Origin: Scleroderma bovista
Lineage: Eukaryota; Basidiomycota; Agaricomycetes; Boletales; Sclerodermataceae
DNA length: 44,014 nucleotides
NCBI GenBank assembly: GCA_037178675.1
Contig: JAYMGJ010000195.1
Location: 1 to 44,014 of the forward strand
Reading direction: 5' to 3'
Shown: positions 1 through 9,098 of the stretch, piece after piece
Position numbering within the stretch: the first letter of the stretch is position 1
How the letters are laid out: each line of letters opens with the position of its first letter
Translations under genes and position numbers: made by a program
The notes under the pieces: model-generated
Database searches by the model: none
What the model saw: only the letters and a program-made list of their open reading frames with translations
What the model was told of the DNA's origin: nothing

Positions 1-2451
1 AGCCGATCCCGAGGACGGGGGAGTCGGAAGACAAAGAGATCGCGTTCAAAAAGACGTAAATCACGTCACCGAATGAAATTAAAGCCCATACCTCCAGTGG
101 AGTACGACAGTTCCGTCGACTCGAAGGCATTCCACCGATTCATAACGGAGGGAACGGCATATGTAAAAGACGGGGAGGTCCCGTCCAAGAAACAGGTGTT
201 TATCTTGTCGCACTATCTTAAGGGAAAGGCACATGAGTTCTATGTACGCGAAGTGTCGGGAGACCCTTACCGTTGGAGGTTGTCCACCTTCTTCCGCGAA
301 CTGTTTAATTATTGTTTCCCAGTGGACTTCCGCATCAAGCTCCGGAAAAAGCTTCATACTTGCTACCAGGGGAGTAGGGCCGTTCAAGACTACCTTTACG
401 AGCTGAATGAGATGTGGAACATGATTGGGGAAACTGATGAGCGCACTAAAGTGCACAAGCTCTGGTTTGGACTGCGAAAGGAAATTCAGCATGATCTCTG
501 GCGGGACAAACTGAATCCAGAAATATCTTCGCTGCGATCAGTAATCGCGAGTGCCGAGATCATTGAAATCGCTCAGTCAGTGACTGGAGGGGGACCTGAG
601 TCGAAGAACAAACGTCGGGAGAACCCACCGGTTGTTAGAAGTGCGGCCATGACGCCTGATGGCGAAAGACGGCGTAAACGCGAGCGAGGGCGCTCAGCAA
701 AGAAGAATGACCAAAAGGAATACCGAGGGGACCAACAGCCACAAGCTGGGCCGAGTCAGCCACGCCCAGAAAAGCAGTATAATAAACCTACCAATAAGAA
801 GGCGGGCAAGGCCTCCCAGCCTAAAATGAGTAGCGAGGAGCAAGAAAGACACAAGGCGGAGGGCCTGTGTTTCATATGCCATAAACCTGGGCACTTCTCA
901 CGCAATTGCTCCGAGCGAAACAAGGTCGCATCCACCTCGAGTAAACCACCCGGTGTAGCAAGCTTTGGAGTTGACGTGGACTTTGGGGATATTGAAAATC
1001 AGCGTGAATTGTCGACGAGGTCGTACGACTGCGAGATCACCGCGAATCACGTTAATATACCTGTGGAGGCGGGTGAAAGCAGTGAGGATGCTGAACCCGA
1101 CAACTTACCTGAGAACGACGACCTTGACTCTGAAAGCGATATTGTCCTGAGTGAATTGGAGGATGAGACCAGTAATGAGGAGGATTCCCGAAGCTACAAT
1201 CCATGGATCGGAGATCCATTAGGGAACCGCACTGAGGAACGACTAGCGGGGATTTGCTACCCAGGGGACGACCATCTCTCGCTAGGTGTCTTTGACCATA
1301 CCCGATTCTGTGTATATCCAGTTGAAGGGAATAGGCATATTGTGGTCGAGAGTGAGCGCGATGAGCTAGGGGATGGGAGCTCAATATACATACCAGATGA
1401 TCAGCTCAGAAACCCCCACTTTGACGTGGCCCGATGGTACTGGGTACAGCGGGGCATCCTAATGGGGATGATTGAAGTGGACGCCATACGATCCGCTGAT
1501 GAGAACTTGTCGAGCAGGTCCTTGATGGGATGCGCGATGGAAGAGGCCATAACCGACAAATTAACTGAGTACTGCCCATTCGTGTCCGACAAAGGGAATG
1601 GTGACCGGTTCTCTTGTGAGCAGATTGACGAAGATACATACCTGGTATGGGACGCCTCCACACAACTCACAGTAGATGTGCCATACGAACGGTTAAGGCA
1701 CAGCGATTTTAATGTTGTGGAGTGGTTTATGAACCACCTAGAAGGTCTGGGTGAGATAGGATTAGGCTATCTGGATTTCGTGCGGGATGCGAACGCTCAC
1801 CAGGCCCTCGAATGCAATAAAACGGCTCCGTCCAGCGGCAGCTACTCTGTGCTGGAGCGGAATGCCGCAATCACGAAGGACGTCACTCGGACAATCCCCA
1901 AACCAGTCATCGTCGTTGTACATGCCAACGGCCAGCCTGCACGCGCGTTGGTGGACACTGGCTCCCTGGCCGACTTTATGTCGCTAAACCTGGCGGAACA
2001 ATTAAAGGTAAAAAGAATCTGGCTGGAGAAGCCCCTACCTATACAACTTGCCGTGCAGGGGTCCCGTTCGAGGGTCAACTTTGGCGTCTCTGTTCGTTTT
2101 CAGTACCAGGGGGCCGACTATCAGCGGTACTTCGACGTAATCAACCTACAGAACTATGACATCATATTGGGAACACCATTTCTATACCAGCACCAGGCAC
2201 TAGTGGGTCTGAACTCGTCGCGATTAATTATCGGATGTAAGGAACCTAGGGAGATGAAGGGACCTCAGGTATCAGTCCTTGAATCCCGTGCTACTGAGAT
2301 ATATGAGGAGAACCTTGAGAAAGTACGGGAACACTTACGAGAACAGGCACGGCCACTGTGCTCTCAAGTCGGGGCGACGGCGTTGCCACCGTTCCGCGCA
2401 ATAAACCACTCAATCCCACTTATTGACAAGTCGAAAATATACCCATGGTGA
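1..2451 (+). CDS. Gag-protease polyprotein of the chromovirus (5' partial)
   Basis: The frame is open from base 1, so the ATG at 73 need not be the start. The leading 24 codons are rich in Arg, Ser and Lys. A retrotransposon gag region follows, then a charged linker and a zinc knuckle CFICHKPGHFSRNC (CX2CX4HX4C, from base 868) that would bind RNA in the particle. After a long acidic spacer comes a retropepsin-like domain with the active-site motif LVDTGSLADF near 1951. The reading stops at a TGA immediately after the IYPW sequence. In related elements this junction continues as W-R-PSRCPEA into reverse transcriptase, and the bases after the stop still encode PSRCPEA, so the TGA looks like a CGA-to-TGA change. 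Protease and RT would normally be one polyprotein. Confidence 0.88.
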   Translation, partial: SRSRGRGSRKTKRSRSKRRKSRHRMKLKPIPPVEYDSSVDSKAFHRFITEGTAYVKDGEVPSKKQVFILSHYLKGKAHEFYVREVSGDPYRWRLSTFFRELFNYCFPVDFRIKLRKKLHTCYQGSRAVQDYLYELNEMWNMIGETDERTKVHKLWFGLRKEIQHDLWRDKLNPEISSLRSVIASAEIIEIAQSVTGGGPESKNKRRENPPVVRSAAMTPDGERRRKRERGRSAKKNDQKEYRGDQQPQAGPSQPRPEKQYNKPTNKKAGKASQPKMSSEEQERHKAEGLCFICHKPGHFSRNCSERNKVASTSSKPPGVASFGVDVDFGDIENQRELSTRSYDCEITANHVNIPVEAGESSEDAEPDNLPENDDLDSESDIVLSELEDETSNEEDSRSYNPWIGDPLGNRTEERLAGICYPGDDHLSLGVFDHTRFCVYPVEGNRHIVVESERDELGDGSSIYIPDDQLRNPHFDVARWYWVQRGILMGMIEVDAIRSADENLSSRSLMGCAMEEAITDKLTEYCPFVSDKGNGDRFSCEQIDEDTYLVWDASTQLTVDVPYERLRHSDFNVVEWFMNHLEGLGEIGLGYLDFVRDANAHQALECNKTAPSSGSYSVLERNAAITKDVTRTIPKPVIVVVHANGQPARALVDTGSLADFMSLNLAEQLKVKRIWLEKPLPIQLAVQGSRSRVNFGVSVRFQYQGADYQRYFDVINLQNYDIILGTPFLYQHQALVGLNSSRLIIGCKEPREMKGPQVSVLESRATEIYEENLEKVREHLREQARPLCSQVGATALPPFRAINHSIPLIDKSKIYPW

Positions 2452-2474
2452 CCTTCAAGGTGTCCTGAGGCGAT

Positions 2475-3794
2475 GTGCGAACTCTGGATGAAAAGAAGAA
2501 TGCGTACCTTAAGACCGGGCGTTGGGAGATGACCGCCGCCCGAAATACCTGCCCCATGCTTCTGATATCTAAAGCAGGGACACCACCAAGACTTCAAGTT
2601 GTGGTCGACCTGCGAGAACGAAATAAGAACACTCGAAAGCTGTCCTCCCCGATGCCGGACATGGAAGGCATCCTGAGGCGGGTAGCACGGAAACCGTACA
2701 GATCGACGATCGACGGCCAAGACGCCTATGAACAGATACGCGTGGTGCCAGAACATGTACCCCGGACAGCTGTGACCACACCTGATGGAAACATGGTTAG
2801 TCTAGTGGTACAACAGGGTGACTGTAACGCGCCTGCAACGTACCAGGCCCTGATGAATCACATATTCGGGGAACACATTGGTATCTTCATGGATGTTTAT
2901 CTTGACGACATTATAATATACTCAGACACCCTGGAAGAACACGTAAAGCATGTTCAGATTGTCTTGGAAATTCTTAAGCGGGAAAAGCTGTACCTGAGTG
3001 AAAAGAAGCTTCGCTTCCTTTGCAAAGAGGTAAAGATCCTTGGGCGGATCGTCGCCGACGATGGTATTCGTATGGACCCCGAGAAAGTCGACAGTATCTT
3101 GAAATGGAAGGTACCGACTAACCGGGCGCTGTGCAGGGGATTTATCGGGTCAGTCGGATACCTTGCGGATGACATATACAAGGTGCGCGTACCTCTGGGG
3201 GTGCTGTCTGAGGCGAGCGCAGAGACTCGGCCATTTCGCTGGGGCTTCACAGAACAGCGAGCATTCGACACCATAAAGAGGTACATTACCAGTTGTGCGC
3301 CGCACTCTCGCGTACCCCTCGACTACGGCCTCCGCCACGATCCTATATGGATCATGACTGATGCGTGTGGCAACGGGATAGGTGGGGTGGTCGCCCAAGG
3401 GCCGGATTGGAAAAGTGCGAAGGTGGCCGCCTTCTACTCAGCCAAAATGTCTTCTGCACAACGGAATTATCCTGTACACGAACAAGAGATGTTAGCAGGC
3501 GTGGAAACGATGCTGCGGCACCGGGACATACTGCAGGGAACACACTTTACCTGGGTGACCGACCATAAAAGCCTGATCCATGTATTGGACCAGAAGGGCT
3601 TGTCGGGTCGCCAGGCACGGTGGTTGGAAAAGCTGTCTGAATTTGACTTTGCCGTGAAATATGTCGCTGGGGAGGAAAATGTCCTGCCGGATGCGTTGTC
3701 GCGCTTGTATGAGTATGATGAGCCCGGGACCATACGAGCCCCTGAGGAATACTTACAGTTTGATGCGAGTGTGGAAACCACCACCACGAGCTGA
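2475..3794 (+). pseudogene. Reverse transcriptase-RNase H segment of the chromovirus
   Basis: This frame, different from gag-protease, encodes reverse transcriptase with its catalytic YLDD box (VYLDDIIIYS, about 2899-2930). It is followed by a Ty3-type RNase H with an acidic MTDACGNGIGG motif near 3355 and TDHKSL near 3560. There is no ATG at the left edge; the frame is entered from the PSRCPEA codons at about 2453-2473 by a frame change, so it is marked as broken rather than as an independent gene. The right end loses frame after LPDALSRLYEYDEPGT and stops at 3794, while the integrase resumes in the first frame. The RT and RNase H segments themselves contain no internal stops, which suggests fairly recent inactivation. 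Confidence 0.87.
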
Positions 3795-3795
3795 G

Positions 3796-6192
3796 AATTC
3801 TGTGCTGAGCGCACCGCTCCTTGTGGGTGTGGAGGCGCTCGCGATGTCTCCAAGAAGGAGCTCTCGACTGCAACAGGCGGAGAACATGGAACTGCCTCCT
3901 CCTGTACCGCCCACACCTCTTAAGGATGCATCGGCGGTGACTATACCGGCGACAGCGGCTGGGTCGGCTTTACTGCCTGGGCCCGGGCGATCCGAGCCCC
4001 AAACACGCGCAGTACAGAAGGGCCCTCCTCCGCCTGCTGAAACGGGACGCCCCGAGACAGGTGCTGAATTTGCAGCGCGAATGCGGGATCATTTCGTTCT
4101 TCTAGGCCCAGGTGAACGAAAGAAGGGGGGAGTGGGTACAGGCACCCAAAACAGAGCAAACTCACCGGGTTCGCGTGAAAGACCTAGCGCAGAGACCACC
4201 GAACACTCGACGCCATGCATACCAGTGACATACCCACATGAAGAAGGGTTACTGTTGCAAATAAAGGGTCAATACCACAGGGATCCGTTCTATAAGAAGA
4301 TTCTGGACTCACCGCAGGAATTCAAGAGCTTCGAAGCAAAAGACAGCTACATACACTTGAGATTAGCTGATCGTAGAGTGCTTTGCATCCCAAATATTCG
4401 GGAAGGTGAAAGGCGCCTGCAGGAAACCATCATAGATCAGGCACACTCGTTGCTAGCGCACTTAGGCCCTAGGAAGACTCTGACTTACCTAAGGGAGTAC
4501 GTCTGGTGGGAAACAATGGGTCCCGATGTACAAGCGTTCTGTAACTCCTGCATAACGTGCCAAAAGAGTAAACCGCCGACGCAGAAACCATATGGACTAT
4601 TGAACCCTCTGTCCGTGCCGTCGAAACCATGGGAAGCGATAGGCGTGGATTTTGTAGGACCGTTACCCGAGTCTAAGGACAGAAATGGCAAATACGACTC
4701 AATTACCGTCATTATTGACCTACTCACCGCTATGGTACATATAGTGCCTAGCCGGATAGACTACACCGCAAGAGATATCGCCGAATTGATGTTCCACGAA
4801 GTGTACCGATTACATGGACTACCCAGGGCGATCATTAGTGACCGAGACGTTCTATTTACTAGTCTATTTTGGACGCACCTTAACAAACTGATTGGAGTCC
4901 GTCAAAAAATGTCCAGTGCCTATCATCCTGAGACAGACGGGTCAACTGAAAGGGCCAACCGAACGGTCAGACAGATGCTCCAGGCATGTATAGGGCCCAC
5001 CCAAAGGGATTGGGTGACCAGACTACCTGCAATCGAGTTCACGATCAATATAGTGCGATCAGAATCTACTGGATATGCACCTTTCTTCCTGAACACTGGC
5101 AGGATGCCTAGAGCCATGATTTGGGATAGCCCCAGAAGGAATGAATACCCGAACGTCCGAACCTACGTGTGGAAGATGAAATTAGCACTCATGACGGCTC
5201 ATGACGCGCTGCTAGTGACATGGGTCAAACAAACAGTTCAAGCAAATAAAAAGCGACGGATGTGCCCGCTTGAAAAGGGCGATCTGGTGTATATATCGAC
5301 CAGGAACATCGGTTACCCGAAAGGAACGTCGCGGAAGCTCGTACCGAAGTTTATAGGACCCTACCACATTACCGAGGATTTCGGAAATAATTCATATCGC
5401 ATTGACTTGCCAGACAACCTGAAGCAGCGAGGTATACATAACGTTTTCCACTCGTCATTATTAAGGATACACATACCGAGTGATGATAGACTATTCCCTG
5501 GAAGGAGGGACGATCAGCTGGAAGACCTTGGAGGAACAAACCGTGAATGGGCCGTGGATAAAATACTGCAGCATCGGGGAAGTCATTCGGACGCTGACTT
5601 CAAGATTCTATGGACAGCCGGCGATAGGTCTTGGCTGCCATACCATGAAGTGTCACACTTGAGGGCACTGGCTGATTACTTTGAAGCGATTGGGGTGACA
5701 GGGATAGAAAATTTAGGACGGACGGGCAACGAAGATCCATCGGATGATGATCTTCAGGTGTCATTCGGACACTTGGCACCTCATGCATTTGGAGCCTATT
5801 TAAGCTGCCCGCCTCGTCAACGGAACCCAACTGCTCCTCGCCAACCTCAAACTTACTGGGCAGCCAACTCCCATTCAGCCCCTCATCATCGATCCCAGCA
5901 CCCCCATCCTCGCCACCGACAACCTATTCCCTGCGAACCACCACAGCAGCACTATAAAAACAAGCGGCACCATCAGCACGACCCAGTGGAACGGTACATC
6001 GACTGTATCAATTGCGGGCGGATCTACTTCGATCTGCGCTCCTTCGTCAATCGACAGCCATCTCAGCAGCCTCGTCGACGTACCATTATAGATCCTCCTC
6101 ACTCCTGCTGGAACGTGAAGCAAACTGCCCCTCCGCGCGCTCACCAACGTTATCGTTCAAGTCATCGCACTTACCCTCGCCAAACCCACCCT
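3796..6192 (+). CDS. Integrase with GPY/F and chromodomain-like C-terminus
   Basis: The same frame as gag-protease is open through this stretch. It shows the HHCC zinc-binding region (HSLLAHLG, then CNSCITCQ, about 4443-4563) and the DDE core: VDFVGPLP near 4648, ISDRDVLF near 4835, and YHPETDGSTERANR near 4920. A GPY/F-type module (IGPYHITEDFGNNSYRIDLP) runs to about 5420. A chromodomain-like block with the pattern WAVDKILQHR...WLPYHEVSHL lies at about 5548-5665 and, in this family, helps target insertion to chromatin. From about 5810 to 6190 the frame reads a His/Pro/Arg-rich sequence that may be out of frame, because other frames there give Ser/Thr/Pro-rich text. The true C-terminus of the integrase is therefore uncertain. 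No ATG is needed if it is part of Pol. Confidence 0.83.
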
Positions 6193-7044
6193 ATGGCCTA
6201 CCAGCGCCGCCGGAACATTGAAAAATCCGGACCGGAGTTTTACTCTGTCCGTTGGAGCCTAGAAGAGGGCGACGAAAATCGCCGAATGTTGGTGCACCGC
6301 GAGCAGGTGCGGGCATACTTTCGCTTCGACGCGGCACTCCATCGAGGGAAGGATTGTCCTCCTTATCTCCCTTGCGGGTACACCCAATTCAGTGCCGCCT
6401 ATGCCCATGAAGCCACTGCCATATCTCAGTTCACTACCTTTGAACAGGATGAGGACGGAAACAGTCGGATCATTATCAATGGGCGCATACCTACTCCTGC
6501 TGAGGTGCTTGGACCCAACGCAGACCTCCGAAGCCCAGAAGAGAGGGAGGGAGGTCGGGTTTTGAATGGTGCTGAGAACGAGACGTTAGAAAGTATGCTG
6601 TGGGACGCCGCGGACAAGGTCAGGCGTCAGCGCCAGAACTCGCAACAGGGATACTCTGCTCGCAGGGACAAGCGAGGCGATTACCGTACCGATCGGGGAT
6701 CGCTCACCGAGCGGATCGTCGACTCGCCGTACAGCCGCCCCAACCAAAAGCACCGCGGGAAGAAAAGAGCACGCACCTTCGACGACGAGACTCGTTTCTC
6801 GCCGTCCGTTGCCCCTTCCGTAGAATTCGTGTCGGTGACGACTGCCGGGCCCAGTCACCCTTTTGTGGAGGCAGAGGACGCTGGCATGTATGGAGACGAG
6901 GACGGTACTTACAAAGAAGAAGAAGAAGAGGAAGTTCCCGTCGACCAGGAGATGAACGGGGAAAGAGAAGTAGAGGAAGCACCAGTCGAAGGCAAGGGAA
7001 AGGCTGTCGACCGCGCGCAAACCTTGTTGCCCGCCACGCAGTAA
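6193..7044 (+). CDS. Accessory third ORF of the chromovirus, function unknown
   Basis: The ATG at 6193 opens 283 codons ending just before the polypurine tract. The N-terminal half has an ordered character (SGPEFYSVRWSLEEGD, MLVHREQVRAYFRF, LPCGYTQFSAAYAHEA, INGRIPTPAEVLGPNADLRS), whereas the C-terminal half is charged and ends in an acidic Glu run. It carries no enzyme motif, no signal peptide and no membrane segment, so it does not look like an envelope gene. It lies in the same frame as the integrase and could be read as its extension, but the intervening 380 bases look non-homologous to integrase. I have an impression that similar ORFs occur in other agaricomycete Ty3 elements, but this is unverified. 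An antisense ORF at 6586-7194 is treated as its shadow. Confidence 0.6.
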   Translation: MAYQRRRNIEKSGPEFYSVRWSLEEGDENRRMLVHREQVRAYFRFDAALHRGKDCPPYLPCGYTQFSAAYAHEATAISQFTTFEQDEDGNSRIIINGRIPTPAEVLGPNADLRSPEEREGGRVLNGAENETLESMLWDAADKVRRQRQNSQQGYSARRDKRGDYRTDRGSLTERIVDSPYSRPNQKHRGKKRARTFDDETRFSPSVAPSVEFVSVTTAGPSHPFVEAEDAGMYGDEDGTYKEEEEEEVPVDQEMNGEREVEEAPVEGKGKAVDRAQTLLPATQ

Positions 7045-7060
7045 AGGCAGTGCCTGCCTT

Positions 7061-7071
7061 GAAGGGGGGAG
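7061..7071 (+). other. Polypurine tract
   Basis: The run GAAGGGGGGAG lies directly before the LTR, where the primer for plus-strand DNA synthesis is expected in LTR retrotransposons. Confidence 0.8.
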
Positions 7072-7364
7072 TGTAAGGATCTCATGCTTATTCAGCGGAT
7101 ACCCAGTTCCGATTACCCAATTCGTATTACTACTCTCTGACATCGATTGACAAGCTCTTGTCGCTCTCTTATTACTTTTAGTTTCCCTTCCCACACCACT
7201 CTCTTTGCTTGCCCCTGGGCTGTAGGGTATAAAGTCGATACCGTTCGTTTGTCGTAGTTTCAGTCTTTTCCTGAATACCAGTTACCATTGCTAGGTGATT
7301 GTTTCAGCTTGAGAAGATTCTGTTGTGACCGCGTTAGAGATTAGCTACCTCTATCGTCGTTACA
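7072..7364 (+). repeat. 3' long terminal repeat of the chromovirus
   Basis: The LTR begins TGTAA right after the polypurine tract and ends TTACA, giving perfect 5-bp terminal inverted repeats over 293 bp. A TATA box sits inside at 7228. The 5' copy is outside the window, so the right boundary rests on the inverted ends and the expected size rather than on LTR-LTR comparison. The bases following are CCACT, the candidate target-site duplication. Confidence 0.75.
7228..7233 (+). promoter_or_regulatory. TATA box within the LTR
   Basis: TATAAA lies 157 bp from the LTR start. In a 5' LTR it would place transcription initiation about 30 bp downstream. In this 3' copy it points towards ALG5, whose ATG is at 7550. 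Confidence 0.55.
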
Positions 7365-7549
7365 CCACTAGTATGGTTAAAATTGACTAAAGTGGTCGTA
7401 GACCGCATACGAATTGGCACAGCAATCAGCCGCCCAGCCAGCCTTGAACCTGTTCAGCATCGCTCTTGTCTCTCATTCGCTCGCATCGTCAACTACCTGC
7501 ATCTGCATGGACCTCAACACCGAATCGTAGAATTCTTTCTCTTGCGCCA

Positions 7550-8758
7550 ATGGATTCACTGCTGTTGGTTTATTGTACAACTGCCGTTCTGGTCTTGATA
7601 CCCGCCGTGAGTAGCGTCTTACTCTTTACTCAAGCCAACACGGACCGCCGTACGATGAATGCCTTTTCATCCTTGTTCTTCGAGCCTCGAGCCGTCTTAC
7701 GAGACGCTGCGTCGTGGTGAGGACGATACATTCTGGGTTAGGGAGTTAGCTCCCATGTTTTCTGAGGAAACAAGGTGCACCGCGTGTTACATCCGAGCAC
7801 CGCACTGACGACGTCCAGATTTATCTAGCACTTGTCTTGTTATCCCCCCCACCGATAGTCACGCGGCCATCAGAGAGGACCTATCGTTCCAAGGCATCTC
7901 AAAACCCGCTACCGCTACCCTCACTTGCAGACCCTGGCTCAGTTGATCTCAGCATTATTATACCCGCCTATAATGAGACAAATCGTCTCCCATCCATGCT
8001 GGAAACGACTCTGACCCATCTGAATTCCCCCGTCTCGAATCCGTCTAGGACATACGAGATACTCATTGTCGACGACGGGTCAAAGGATGATACGTCAGTC
8101 CTTGCCCTTAAGCTTGCACGGCAATATGCGCAGAGTGATATACGCGTCATTACCCTCGAGAAAAACCTTGGCAAAGGGGGAGCAGTGAGACATGGAATGT
8201 TGCATGCGCGAGGTCACCGGCTTCTCATGGTGGATGCCGATGGTGCTAGTCGGTTCGAGGACATAGAGCAACTGTGGGAGGCTATGGATGAAATTGCTCT
8301 CCAAAACGAGCCTGCTATGGCCATTGGCAGTCGAGCGCATCTCGTGAAGACAGAAGCCGTAGTCAAGGTACTGCTGTTCTTCTTCATACGTCGATATCTC
8401 ATGCAATAGTCAACAGCGGTCGCTCCTCCGTAATATTCTGATGTACGGTCTGCATACCATTCTCAGGATAGTGGGCGTGGGGCATATCCGGGATACCCAA
8501 TGTGGTTTCAAACTCTTCACGCGACATGCGGCTCAGAAAGTATTTCCAGCACAGCACCTAGCGACTTGGATTTTTGACGTAGAACTGCTGCTGCTCGCAA
8601 AACAACTCTCGATCCCAGTCGTGGAGGTGCCCATCGAATGGCATGAAGTTGCGGGGAGCAAGTTAAATATCGTCAAGGACTCCTTGCAGATGTTGCGAGA
8701 TCTAATGGTGTTGAGAGGGAATCAACTGGTGGGACGGTGGAGACCAGCCTCTTCATAA
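7550..8758 (+). CDS. ALG5: Dolichyl-phosphate beta-glucosyltransferase (ALG5)
   Basis: ALG5 transfers glucose from UDP-glucose to dolichyl phosphate on the ER membrane, making the donor for the last glucose additions to the N-glycan precursor. Model: exons 7550-7606, 7819-8367 and 8417-8758, 948 nt, 315 aa. The first intron (212 nt) is long for this window; splicing it joins MDSLLLVYCTTAVLVLIPA to IYLALVLLSPPP, forming one signal-anchor segment at about aa 5-28 as in the family. A GT-A, family 2 glycosyltransferase domain follows: LSIIIPAYNE, ILIVDDGSKDDT, ITLEKNLGKGGAVRHGML, and the metal-binding MVDADGASRF. The downstream DTQCGFKLF and WIFDVELLLLAK blocks are typical of ALG5. The gene follows the transposon LTR closely, so its promoter may be partly LTR-derived. 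Its length matches fungal ALG5. Confidence 0.95.
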
Positions 8759-9098
8759 GAAGATTCGGAATAGTAGAGCCCTCCAAACTTCGATGGTATT
8801 ATTAAAACAGTCACCTGTATTCATGCTATCATCAAATCCGTGCGCTGACCTGGACATGTCAACAAGTACGCTGCAAAACTCGCCAACCTATAATCAGAAC
8901 TGCGTTTGCCTAAGTGGGGACACGGGGCCGAGCGGACCGCTAACCAAGTCATGCCTACATATACAGCAGCCTACAGCATCTTGTGAGAATCGCGTTGAGG
9001 TTGCTTGCCAGCGCCAATCGTTGCTCGCTTCCTACCTCCAACATCGGAATATCGGTTGTCCGCCAAACCTGTATTCTTCATAGCACCAGTCATTTGCA
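8759..9098. other. Intergenic, no gene seen
   Basis: This stretch lies between the ALG5 stop and the likely start of the NACHT gene. A 96-codon plus-strand frame (8793-9083) has no recognisable features. The stretch probably holds the ALG5 3' end and the NACHT promoter. Confidence 0.5.

Larger units (their letters stand above)
1..7364 (+). mobile_element. Ty3/gypsy chromovirus, 5' end outside window, apparently inactive
   Basis: Domains in order are a gag with a CCHC zinc knuckle, an aspartic protease, reverse transcriptase, RNase H, integrase, a GPY/F-type module, a chromodomain-like end and an extra ORF. A polypurine tract and a 293-bp LTR follow. This order (RT before integrase, chromodomain at the integrase C-terminus) is that of Ty3/gypsy chromoviruses. 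The 5' LTR and primer-binding site are not in the window. The coding frame is broken by a TGA at 2449-2451, a frame change just after it, and a second frame change near 3790, so an intact polyprotein cannot be read conventionally. The element ends 185 bp before the ALG5 start codon. Confidence 0.93.

Noticed and set aside
3661..3795. Start of the long plus-strand integrase frame at 3661.
   Set aside because: This segment overlaps the RNase H coding end in another frame; integrase-like sequence begins only later, so 3661 is not a real start.
6586..7194. A 202-codon minus-strand ORF overlapping the end of the retrotransposon and its LTR.
   Set aside because: It is antisense to the third ORF and runs through the polypurine tract into the LTR; its open state reflects the codon bias of the plus-strand ORF, and no motif supports it.
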